The notes under the pieces are model-generated. The model saw only the letters and a program-made list of their open reading frames with translations. It was not told where the DNA came from and did not search any database. Shown piece by piece: positions 31,678 to 44,100 of a stretch of DNA of 64,000 nucleotides. A program made the translations under genes and the position numbers. This stretch comes from Coffea arabica (taxonomy: Eukaryota; Streptophyta; Magnoliopsida; Gentianales; Rubiaceae): the NCBI RefSeq assembly GCF_036785885.1, contig NC_092312.1:21594001-21658000 (forward strand). The letters are read 5' to 3'. Every line of letters starts with the position of its first letter. Position 1 is the stretch's first letter.

Positions 31678-34600
31678 GTGCAATCTTTTCTATTCTTTTC
31701 ATCTTGATGAGTAGTTAGACTGCAATTCATGTGAACAGGGAACTTTGAGAATATTGTCAAACCTTAGCTTTTAAGGGAAATTAGATCCAACTTTTTTCTA
31801 GTTTTTATTACTGTCTTCTCCTTCTAAATTTAAACTAAACCTAAAGTGGAGATTAAATTTTTTACCCAGTTAGCAGGATTGCAATTACTATGCAATCTTT
31901 TGAGCTTTAACCTAAAGAGGTCTAAAGAATAATGTTTATTGCTGCATTTTACCTCCCAATAGACTTTGCAAATGAAAATTTTGGAGTTCCAAGAATTGAT
32001 CCTGGTTCGTTTATTTGTTTAAACCCAATGTTTATGTTATTTCTCTCCATCATTGTAAAGCAAAACTAGTCAAATATTATCATAATTAATTGCTGCTCAA
32101 TTACCAAGTTACTTGAATTCTATAGCTATTTTCTTTTACTTCTAATTCTATCTCTTAATCCAAGTTCGACTCCTATAATGCTCTTTTTCTTTTGGTAATT
32201 TGTATCTGCATCTGGCTTTTTACAATTCAAATGCAAGAACAAAGGGGACTAACCGTCTACTTTTTGGTAATTTTGCAGTGTCGTCATGTTCTTGTCTGAC
32301 ATGTCCGGAAGAGAACCTTTGTACAAAAAGTATATGAAAGAACCTGACTTTAGGAGTCCATTCTCTATTCTTACATGTACTTGAATTCAGTTACTTCGCA
32401 TCTTTCTGATCCTCCTATCCTTTTCGTTTACTTTCTCCCTCTTCCTCCAGAGCATACGTATACTTTAGTTCAACTGTATCGAAGGATTTGCTTGCTCGTA
32501 TCAAGAATGATACTAGTGTGCTACCACGTATAGGTGCATTGAGTGAGGTTACAATCAGTTTTCCTGTGCATCTAACTTGAACTACTTATTATTTTGGCTT
32601 TCAATTTCTTAGAGGTTTCTGATTCATTTTCGTTGTACTTATTGTTATATTATCAGATGAATTTGGAGTATTTTCCTATAGACACTCAGGTACTTTCGGC
32701 ATTGCTTTTACTAATGCATGTTTACATGTTGCATTAACTACTAGCAAAATAAATAAACATGAAAAAGATGCCATTTTTAAAGCATATATTGGATGCCTCT
32801 TGAAAAGAAGATAGATCAGAAAATTATGCAAATATTTGTTCAGCACTCACAGACATTCTGCATGATGATTTGCCTGCAGTACTTTTTGAGTACTACCAGA
32901 AATGCATATATTTCTGGCTTTAAAGCTTTGTATAATTAGTTAAAATGGAACCTTTCTTTGTAGGGATTCATCACTGATCATGAAAGAGCGCTTGAAGATC
33001 TTTATGGTGAAAATGCTGAAAATTCTCGAAGATTTGATGTTTGCTTGCATGCTATGGCTACTCGAATTGCTACGGTTTTTGCTTCGTTAAAGGTAACAAG
33101 TTAGTATTTGGATCTCTGATTACTAACTTGTTCTGGTACTTGTTACATGTTGTATAGATAAACCAAACTCTATTAGCTAAAGATGAACAAGCTGCTGGTG
33201 TTTCACAATGCTTAGATTCTTAGAGAAACCCTTTCTCGACTGTAGTTTTTCCTGTGGACAGCCTTATTTCTAAATTTTTCACTGGGTTTGAAATCATTTT
33301 ATGCTCCGAAGAGGCATATTTCACCTTTTAATAACTATTTGGAATCTATAAAATCAAAGTATTGGTGCCGAAGCTGGTAAAGCATTAGGCAACTAAGGGT
33401 TGATGAAAAAATTTTGATGTCGAGAGCAAAAGCTGCATAATAAGTACTGTAGATGGAGCCTGGACCAAAACTAATAGGATGCATGGATGCCTTTCATGTT
33501 GTGCAAGCCTGCTGAAATTTGCATACTTGGAATATATTCAAAATTGGAGTTTGTCCTTGACTATTATTTTTCCTACTGCTGATATCATTTGTGAAAAATG
33601 GGGCTACAGAAATTGTCCCGTTACACGATTTAGTTCTTGCAAGAAGTTTATATCTTTTTTCCTATTTCCAGGAATTCCCTTTTGTCCGATATCGTGCTTC
33701 CAAGGGTCTTGATTCATCTACGGTAGTATCTCCTCGTGACTTACTTCCCACAAAGCTGGCGGCTGCTATTTGGAACTCTATCACAACTTACAAGGCTTCA
33801 ATTCCTAACTTTCCCCAAACAGAGACATGTGAACTGCTTATTTTGGACAGATCTATTGACCAGGTTTTCATCAATTTTGGGATTCTATCTGCTCGAGCGT
33901 GGTGAAAGTTTTTTGTATCATTTAAATTTAATTGCGATTGTTCTTTCTACTCAGATTGCTCCCGTCATTCATGAATGGACTTATGATTCTATGTGTCATG
34001 ATCTACTTGACTTGGATGGAAACAAATACGTGTACGAGGTACCAGTTACTGGTTTTGGTGATCCATGCTATTCTATGGACTGTTTTTTTCTGATTAACAT
34101 ATCACCGATGTCAGGTTCCTAGTAAATCTGGTGGCAAACCTGAGAAAAAGGAAGCTCTTTTGGAGGATCATGATCCTATCTGGCTTGAGTTACGCCATGC
34201 TCATATAGCAGATGTACGTGTCTGGTGGTATAGTTTTGCTGGTCATTGGCTTATGTCATATATGGTGACTATTCTTACTTAAGATATTATCAGGCTAGTG
34301 AACGGTTGCATGAGAAGATGACAAATTTTGTTTCAAAGAACAAAGCTGCACAATTACAACAGAGGTTGGTGCTAGAGAATGTGGTCTTATTCATTTCCAC
34401 AACTATTATCTCCGATCATTTCTGATGTGTTCTTGATTTCAGTTGTTGACGTATTGAATGAGTTGTTATGATGTTCTTGTTATTCTGTGTACTAATATCA
34501 GTGGCCTGGGAATGAAAAAGTCTTCACTGAGTTGGATTTAATGCTTGTTTAGATTCCTTTGGTAGTAGTAACTTATAAAAGAAATTAGTGATTACTACAC

Positions 34601-37600
34601 CCAGCATTGAAGCACACTCAACAAATCATTTGAGACATGAAGGTAGATTCAAATAACACACACTCACACCCACACAAACACGCCCACATATATGTATATA
34701 TATATATATATTTGCAAAAGCTTATTTTTACTTTCAATTTTTAATAAGGTTTTAGTAAATGAACTTTTAGTTCAAGACTACATGGCATATCTAAGGAATC
34801 TAACAAAATGGCCTGTTGACCAAAGAACTTAGCATGTTTTCACACCACAGTGGTCAGGTCTTTGACAAATTTATCAGTCAGAGAAAGAGAAAATAATAAT
34901 TGTGCATACGTGTTGTGAATTGATGAAATTATTGCACCTGCAAGGTTCCCACTTGTAGCAGCCGAAGAAGTTAACATCAAAATCATGCGTCTGAAAATTT
35001 CGAGAAGTGATTTAGTTCATGAATGTAATTGTGATTGGTTGCCCATTTGGTGCAAAATTTCGGTTGTCCATAGCTTTAAGGCTTACAGCATGGTTGTATT
35101 GGTAAATAATGATGCTGACAATACGTGATATTGGACAATGATCTATGTGGAACTTTAAATCTGTAATAGGGACTGGACCAGTGTATACTTGCTAGTTATT
35201 TATTTGGCAAATCTAGAAAGTGTTCTTCCACACAACCATCCCATCAAAGTTCAATTTTATCTACTAAATGGTGTGCCCAATTACCTTTCATGCTTCTTGA
35301 TCATAGTTGCTTCATGCTATTTGGTAATTCTGTGCAGGGATGGTAGTGAATTATCTACAAGGGACTTGCAGAAAATGGTTCAAGCTTTACCACAATATAA
35401 TGAACAAATGGAGAAACTCACTCTACATGTTGAGGTTTTCTTTTCCTACTTTGTTGTTTGATTCTAAGATAATTCGGTTGCAGTTTGCACATTAAAGCAT
35501 TTCGGTCATTGAATAAGTGGGCCAAGGTGGATAAGTCATTTCACTCCTTTTATCATCTAAGATTATTGGAAGGTGTTTTGTGAAATCAGTTGACTGGTTA
35601 TTATTTGAGATATCACCTAGATTGCTGGAACATAGTTTAATGGAATATTTTCAACGTAAAGAAGATGTTGTCTAATCATTTATCTGTTTTTATCAGATCG
35701 CTGGAAAAATTAACAGAATTATTAGAGATTTGGCGCTTCGGGAACTTGGCCAACTGGAGCAGGACTTAGTTTTTGGAGATGCAGGAACTAAGGAAGTCAT
35801 CAATTTTTTTAGGTCAAAGCAGGTTTGAAGATTTTTTAATTTTTGTAGGTCGAAGCAATTTAGAAAATTTTTTTCTGTTTTCCTACTAATTTTACACATC
35901 ATTAAAGTCCTACTGACAGAAAAATTTACCTGTACTTTGATTTGTTTTGTTTAGGATGCATCAAATGAAAATAAGCTGCGCCTGATGATGATATATGCAT
36001 CTGTGTATCCTGAAAAGTTTGAGGGTGACAAGGCATCAAAGCTTATGCAGGTGGCTGATTGCTTTTAAGGTTTTCCTAATGGCTTACAATGTTTCATATT
36101 TAACAGTTCTCTCTGTTCTAATTTGACATGGATAAAGCAGAGCCATAAAAGTTGTTTTAAGTTGAATATTAAGATACAATAAACATATTATCAATATTTA
36201 ATTGCATACCCAAACTGACATAGTGATGAAGCTAATCTATAGTGGAAAGCCACAAGGGACCTTCTTGATGATCCTGTCTAGGATATGTTTGTAGTGATAT
36301 ATGCAGAAAACAGAAGTTGTAGTGGAGAAAGATCATGTTGCTTCCTCATTTGAAATATCGATTGTCTTGCTCCTGACTGATATCAATCTATTTTTATCTA
36401 TTTAGTCGGATAAGGATTTGTGTGTGGATTTGAATTTGTGATCCAATACATATCTACTTCATGCAAGTCAAACAAGTTGGTCTAGATCTTCTTGCTGTAG
36501 GTTAAAGTGCCAATTTTGAAAAAGCTTATAACATCAGATATTCAGAAATTTTAAACCTATCATATAATATGTATAGGATTACCTATATATGAACGTGGAA
36601 CATGTATTACTTGATAGGTACTATCAATTTCTGGATTAAAAGAATAGGAAGCCTTTAATACTTGTGAAAGAGGATATGTCATCAAAAAAATGTAAGAAGA
36701 ATGGTATCCATGTTTAATTCTGCTGCGTCAGTAGCTGATTTTTCTATCTCTTTTTGTATCTCCGCCGCACATCAAGACAAACTACAAATAACCGGACCAA
36801 TCACTCTTCAATAATTGAATACTCTCTTATCAACATAAACATTTTGAATTAGCATTAGCATGCACTGAGCTGTTAAGCTCCATTTGAGTACTTCTAATGT
36901 TAAAATCACCAAACAGAACAATGGCATTGTAGCAGCACCCACTTTCTTTGTCTAACAACATCACAGGTTTTGACCTTTGATCTTTTGAAGCATGAGAAGT
37001 TTTTCATGCAAGATTGTTGAAAGAAATGAACGTTGCTTTTTGGTAAACCCAATTCCATCAACTCTTATAAATGATGACACTCCTTTTTTATGTTTATGGA
37101 TCTTACACTGGCCAATTCACGTGACCTTTCTTCTTTGAACATCCATTGTACTCTTACTGTCTGTCTTAAATTTTTGAATCTTTTGATGATAATAATCTTT
37201 TCTTGTTTTTAAATCCTACTTGTACTATTTTGTTATTTTCTGGTAAATAGATTGCTTAGGTCTTGAATTTTATGTAACACGACACTCTTGCTCAGTGATT
37301 TTGCATTTTTTGCTCTTGGTTTTTAACTTCTTGATCTGTATACGTTTTGATAAGCCAAATAATGTCCAGTGAAATTTCATGAGAATTACTCTGTGGTCTA
37401 TTCTTTGTCAGCTGGCAAAACTATCTGTTGAAGATATGAAAGCAGTTAAAAACATGAAATTGATTGAAGGATCAGCAAATAGAAAGACATCTGGGGGTTT
37501 CTCACTGAAATTTGATTCAAAGGTACATATGTTTGGGTTTTTACTTTTTAAATCAAAAAACGAAAATAGCCTGTCGGTTTTGAGAATCAAGACTTGGTGT

Positions 37601-39184
37601 TGCTAAGTTCTATTGTTTGCCTATTAGAGGAAGCATGCAGCAAGAAAGGATCGAACTGGAGAGGAAGAAACGTGGCAACTATTCCGGTTTTATCCCATGT
37701 TAGAGGTTTGTCTAAGCTCTTGTATTTGTTGCTTTCAGTGCCCAAACTGTTTCACGCACACACATATACATGTGTGTGTATTTTGACAATCATGAGAGTG
37801 ATAATGCTTTCAAACTTTGGCAGGAAGGAAAGACTACGTTCACCTTCATTTATTTATGTTAATATCACAATTACTCAGCTTAGAATCTATATTCTGATTT
37901 AGGGGAAAATCACGTTATCTAAGACAAGTTCTCTTGATTAATAAGTTCAGACAAGTTATTAAATCACTTTCTTTAGTTACTGAAACATAGAAAGTTGTAC
38001 GCTAAAGCGACAAATTGAAATGAGATTCATTTTCTAGGAGTTGCTTGAAAAGTTGAGTAAAGGTGAATTGCCAAAGGATGAATATCAATGCATGAATGAA
38101 CCAAGTCCAAGTCAAACTAGCGATCAGGGAAATGGTTCCTCACATGGTAGATCGACAAGGACTGGTCAATCATCCGGCCCGCACTCAATGAGATCAAGGC
38201 GTACTGCAACATGGGCACGACCTCGCCTTTCTGATGACGGATATTCAAGGTACTCTCTTGTCTCTCATCTCATAGTTATGCTTATAACTTTGCAGTTTTA
38301 GACTCCACTTGCCCTACTAGGAAGAGATGATATGTTTTAGATATGTCAGTAACATTTGCATGTGGTAATGCACAATGCCTTTTCAGTTCTAGGGTGCAAT
38401 TCGTTTACTGAAACCAAGATGTAAGAACAACAAATTTAGTCTTCATGGTCATCAGAGAGAACTTTTATATATGGTTTAAATGCTGTGATTCCTATCTCTA
38501 TTACTCAACCTTTTCTGATATCCCAAGTTTTCTGATGCCTTTTATCTGTATTTTTAGTGATTCCTCACTGAGAAATGCATTGGATTTCAAGAAAATGGGA
38601 CAGCGGATATTTGTGTTCATAATTGGTGGAGCAACTCGATCGGAAGTACAAATCTTCAAGCTCTTCTCTTTCAGCAGCAAGCTCTCAATTTGTTTTACAA
38701 TATCATCATTGTACAAAACAAAGACATACTTTTTTTCTAAATTTTGTAACCTTTTTTGCAGCTTAGGGTTTGTCACAAACTTACATCAAAATTGAGGAGG
38801 GAAGTTGTTCTTGGTGCAACTAGTATTGATGACCCACCAGTGTACCTGACGGTATGCTTTTATTGCTGAATCCTTGTAATTAATCTTTTTCTGTCAATCC
38901 GTCTTTCGCTCCCGTATAATGCCCTACATTAACTGGTAATTTGAAGCATCTCAATGTTCAAGAGCATTTTAATTTGCTTGGTTGACGTCTATGATTTTCA
39001 TTTGATTCATATGGATACATAGAACAATCATGGATAGGAAAAGCAAAATTGTTATAAATTAACGTTTAATAGTCTTACGACAGTTTTTTGATTCACCTGG
39101 AATATGAAACTTCCAGTGACTAATCTTACTATCAAATTGCAAGAACTATTAGTAACCTTGGTCATTGAATTAGTGAGTTTAGAA

Positions 39185-39234
<50 letters not shown>

Positions 39235-39722
39235 GAATAAATCCGTAAACACATGTAGAAAAAGTGTTTTCGACATGGAAGAATTGAACCACACTGTTTG
39301 GATTGATCATTTTTTCAAAAGCCAGTTTTTTAAATATAATGCTACAATAATACACAAATAAAAATAATTTAAAAAATATCCCATTCATACAATATATCAA
39401 ATATTTCGAAAATATATATATAGTAAAAGTTTTTCATATACACTATTATAATAAAATTTTTCAAAAACACCCCAAAAACAGCTAATTCAAATAGTAAAGC
39501 TGAGGTTGGTTGTTGCAATTCCTTGAGAAGTTTTTAGTCTTATTTTGCATGTAACTTCTTGTTTGATCGCTAAAGGAAGTTAAGATAAATAATCTGTAAT
39601 CCTAACTGCTGTTATTATTTTAAGTTATTCATCATTCCATGCGTTTTTCTTTGCTTTTTGTTTTCCAGAAGCTTAAGTTGCTCTCGGAGACAGAGCTGTC
39701 AATTGATAGCATTAGAATTTAG
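28064..39722 (+). CDS. KEU: SNARE-interacting Sec1/Munc18 protein KEULE, complete
   Basis: Sec1/Munc18 protein of 666 residues that binds plant syntaxins (KNOLLE, SYP1 group) to drive vesicle fusion at the cell plate and plasma membrane. 21 exons: 28064-28136, 29704-29762, 30220-30301, 30680-30758, 32279-32329, 32451-32547, 32657-32689, 32964-33092, 33672-33863, 33955-34038, 34115-34213, 34294-34364, 35338-35434, 35697-35822, 35955-36050, 37412-37522, 37628-37705, 38038-38249, 38558-38645, 38762-38851, 39669-39722. Diagnostic stretches run in order: [123 protein letters not shown] and [13 protein letters not shown]. Length and order fit Arabidopsis KEULE. The frame is intact throughout. SEC1A or SEC1B paralogy is possible but KEU is the closest fit. 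Confidence 0.93.
31632..31676. repeat. Compound C-tract/(CT)n/(TA)n microsatellite in KEULE intron 4
   Basis: About ten C, then CT repeats, then about ten TA repeats in direct succession. It is expected to be length-polymorphic. Confidence 0.85.
34650..34714. repeat. CA-rich and (TA)n tract in KEULE intron 12
   Basis: Interrupted CA/CCCACA repeats followed by TATATA repeats. No coding meaning. Confidence 0.7.
39187..39232. repeat. (AT)n(GT)n compound microsatellite in KEULE intron 20
   Basis: About nine AT repeats switching to about fifteen GT repeats, a purine/pyrimidine alternation that can form Z-DNA or cruciforms. It is 430 bp before the last exon. Confidence 0.85.
39293..39496. mobile_element. 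AT-rich MITE-like segment in KEULE intron 20
   Basis: The left edge TGTTTGGATTGATCATTTTTTC and right edge AAACAGCTAATTCAAATAGT form an imperfect inverted pair around an AT-rich body. The edge type (GTTTGGATT...) recurs at 10530, 48500-49190 and 60441, pointing to one dispersed family. No clear target duplication was found. Confidence 0.4.
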
Positions 39723-41139
39723 CCCAATGGCCCTCAGCATGTTGTACGCTATGAAGTTGTCTAACTCCAGCAGGTTTGTCTTATTTATACCTGCAAAATC
39801 CTTTACTGTTGCTGGTTGTCAATATATTCCAGTTGCCTTCTTTTTTTTTTTTCTTTGTTTGGTAAGAAACATATTTGCATTTGTTTATGGTGCAGGATGC
39901 AACCCATATATGGAAAAGTGGAAGTGAATCTAAGCAAGGTTACTCATTCCTATTTGACCATGTCTAAATGGAATCATGGGTGAAAACCCAGAGTTAGCTG
40001 GAGAAGAAAACCATTTTGAGGTTTGCTATTGGAATCAAATCTTGTACAGGCAATGGAGTCAATAGTAGTTTGTCACTTTGGAAATTAAAAGTTGGCCACT
40101 TCTCAGGTTGGATGCAAGCATGATTTCAAAAATTAGTTGCAATTGAAATTGGTTACTCTGCACGTATGATATTGCAGGAGGCAATTTCACCGCAAGTTGA
40201 GTTTTTCTTTTGAGGAAATGTATTCAATTGGCTGATTTTGTAACATTAAGCTGACTAAGTTTTGGCAAAATACGATTTTTGTTTCTGGAGTATGAGCCAC
40301 TTGTAATTTATTGTTATTTTTTTGACGATAATAGTGCAATGCTACTCCTATATTTTAATTAACACATTCATAAAATGTATGATTTTTTACTTTTCAATAA
40401 TTGAGACAATCACAAAATATATAATTCTTACTGAGTAATGAGATACAAGATAATTTTCTTTATATTACCCTCCAAACTTACACGATGAGCACGTAAAACC
40501 TGATTAGAAGACAAAAACATATCCAAGGGGAAAAAAAAAGGGGGAAAGAAGGGAATCGTTTAAAGAATTTTTTTTAATAGATATTAACACACTTAATTCA
40601 TATCAATATTTTAATATTAACTACACTTTTTTAAGAAACAAATACCTAAGACTCTCCTTAATGAAAGTGTCCATTAAACATCCATCAATTGTTTAAAGTA
40701 ATAAAATTCAAAACTTAATTCTAAAACCATTAACTTTAACCTCTATTATTGAGTTTCATAATCCTACCTATGCAAGGGGATGTAAAAAAAAAGTTACTCC
40801 AATTATCAAAAAGTCATAATCATCTCAAAGGAATCAATTCTCCCAGCATTCAAAAAAAAAATTCTCCCAAAAGGGGAAAAAGAAATAAAGAAAACTCCAT
40901 TGATTAATTCCAGCACTGCATATGGTGCCTATCTTTAAAAAAAAAAAAAAAAGAAAAAAGAAAAAAAGGTCCCAATTATATAAGTGGTTGTTTTACTTGT
41001 CTTCACATTCCACCATTTTGATCAATATTACACAGATTTCGGCAATCAGTCTAGGCTTCTGTTTGATCGTTATTGCAATTCCGAAACTGTAAAATTTGCG
41101 AAAAAGGATAAATTGTGGTATCGAATTGATATCAAGGCA
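39723..41139. other. KEULE 3' flank and promoter of the WD40 gene
   Basis: The first few hundred bases are probably the KEULE 3' UTR. The rest is AT-rich with several A tracts (for example 40935-40968). The in-frame extension upstream of the WD40 ATG (from 40984) has no upstream conserved start and is taken as leader. No other gene is seen. Confidence 0.45.
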
Positions 41140-44100
41140 ATGGATTCGGTTCTTCCAGTTACAGTAGCAGTATCGTTGATCGTAGGAGCTTTAATCGCAT
41201 TTCTAATTTTCGGAAGCTATTTCCGGAAACGAAAATCCGAAGTCGAGTCGATCGCGAAGCCTGAAAAGCTTCAAGCGAATCAAAATCTAAGCCAAAAGCA
41301 GCCGTTGAAGACTAACAAGAAATCTCAGTCCAAAATTCACTCTCACTCTCACGCCGCCGATAAGGTAGGGTTTATTAATCCTTTCTTTATCTTAACTTGG
41401 TCAAATTTTGAATTTTGAATTTTTTATCTTTTAAATGGGATTGCGATAGTTTGGATAGCTGAAAATGTATAAGATAATCGCTAATTAAAGCTATGTACAA
41501 CTTTTATGAGGACAATGAATAGATATTTTTTGTTTTGTAAGTTTTTTTTAAAAAATTGTTGTGCAATTGATTAATAGAAGATTCTGAACTTATTTAATTG
41601 TATTATATGGTGGATTTCATCGTGAAAAAAAAAATGTAGGAGGCGAATAAGCGGCATCATCCGCTGGATTTGAACACGCTGAAAGGTCACGGTGATGCAG
41701 TCACGGGGCTGTGTTTTTCTACGGATGGACGTAATTTGGCGACTGGTAATTCAATTAATATCCTTTCATTTTATTTTGAAGTTATATGAATGCTTTGTGC
41801 AACTTTGATGATTTTGATGGCCGCTAGTGGAATTATTTCTGCATTAGATTCAATGAAGCTGTTTTATTACTTTTTTGTTAAGCTTGAATTTGTTGCATGT
41901 GTGTTACTGATTGGTGGATTAGTAAAAGGAAGGTTGTGCTATTGGACTTGAAATGCACTTCTGGTAATGTACACACGAAGACTTCTATGTTCAAGTAAAA
42001 TAGATTTAATCCATAGGTTGAGTTCATAAGGTGGACTTTAGAATTGGCTCCCGAGCACAACTCACAGGCATTTCATTTTTAGAACACGAACAAGTTGACT
42101 TACAAGCGGAGATAGTTAACATTGCGTTGAATTATATTGATCTTTTTTATGCTTTTGTGTAGGTTTTTTCTCTATTTCCCTTTCTTCTTTTGGTCTGATT
42201 TTTTCTGTGTTCCATGTAGCTGGACTGTTTGATAGTCATATCATGCTCTTTTTTTTTTTGTGCATACAGCTTGTGGCGATGGGGTTCTGAGGGTTTTCAA
42301 GCTGGATGACGTTACCAACAAAAGCTTCAAGTATGAGTCTTTAGTTGCCCTTAATCTTTGGTTGCCCTTAATCTTTAGTTGCCCTTAACATTTTTCAATG
42401 CTATATTGTTTGACATATAGCATATTTCTTCTTTAAACTCTGACATCTGTAATTATATCTAGGTTTCTTAGAATTAACTTGCCTGCCGGAGCTCATCCAA
42501 CAGCAGTTGCTTATGCTGATGATACAACTTCTGTAGTTGTTGCAACTCATACGCTGTCTGGCTCTTCGCTGCATATGTATGGAGAAGAGAAACCCAAAGC
42601 GACTGGTGAGTCTAAGCAACAAACAAAGCTTCCTCTGCCGGAGATCAAATGGGAGCACAAGAAGGTTCATGACAAGAGGGTCATTCTTACCCTAGTTGGA
42701 ACCAAGGCGACATATGGCGGTGCAGATGGCAGTACTGTAATCGTGTCATGTTCCGAAGGTAAATCTTTTGGCTGGGCCTGTGGCAGTATAGTAACCCTTT
42801 CATTTAGTTTAAGTAATTTGCGAATTCCTCTAGACTTCCATTTACTCTTTGTGGATACGGCTATTTTTATTTCCCTTTGGATATAATGTAAGAGTCTGGG
42901 AAAGATTTACATTTTCTTTTACAAAATCCTGTCATCTTACAGGCACAGACATTACACTCTGGCATGGAAAAACAGGAAAGGTCTTGGGTCATGTTGACAC
43001 GAATCAGCTAAAAAACACCATGGCAACTGTATCCCCCAATGGGAGATTCATAGCTGCTGCAGCTTTTACTGCTGATGTGAAGGTGATATTCTCGAACATT
43101 TCCATTCATTGGATTGCAATGTAGTGCCTTCAGGCTCTGTCCCTGTGTTTCGCAAAGTTGATCTTTTCTACTCTGGGTTGATAAGTGTTGGAGTTGGTGC
43201 CATGGAGGTACCATTTAGTTGCCTACTTCATTGCATGTTTTGATGTTGCATTAGTAGCTTACCATGGGGCATTGGCATAACTGCAAGAGTTGTTAAGTTG
43301 AATAAGTGGATTTATGGTAAGGATAGGGTGTCATCATTGTATTTAAAGGTGCTGAATATAGTTGAAAATTTCATTAGGAAATGCATGCCTATGAAGTTCT
43401 GGTTCTGGTATGAGAGAAAAGAAGAAAGATTTCAGATGTTCTCTACAAAATGATAGTATTCAACATACATACCTGTCATTTACTTTTGGGAATATATATT
43501 TTGTCGCTGAATATTAAGCAAATAAGATTGAGCAGATTTGTAAATTCAGGGACTTGGCAATTTTCAAGGCTATGGAACTTAGGGATCACATAAATCTTTT
43601 CACTTTCTATCTCAAATAAAGAACCTGTTCTGAGTTCCTAGGAGACAATCTGGACCAATTCTAGAAGTTTGAAGTTGAGTGAATGACAAAATTAAAAACG
43701 TATGGGTAGCTGGAGGCTTTGAAACGTATGGGTGAAATACATCTTCTTGGCCAGAATCATTCCATTCTGCTGCTGTGACGCATTTCAGTACTTATATTTG
43801 TAAGACTCAGCAATATGAATAAAAACGTATGGGTAGCTGGAGGCTTTGAAATATCGTAGTTTAATTGTCTGCCAGATGAGCAATTTTTTACCAGAAAAGA
43901 GCCATTTTGATTGGAGAAATTCCTAATGAGTGCATGAAGTTTTTTTTTTCTTTTAGGGCTTTTTGTTTTGTTTGTGTTCAGTCTGTGTTGGACAGTGGCA
44001 TGGAGCTCACATTAAATGGGAACAGTGCTTTCTTGAGCCCTTGTACATTTTTTTAGTGATTCTGTAATTGCATCTGAATGATATGGTGCTAATTTTCTAA

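Noticed and set aside
40984-41139. Upstream in-frame extension of the WD40 protein
   Set aside because: The extension begins with a non-ATG codon and would bury the N-terminal membrane anchor; the ATG at 41140 fits the family.
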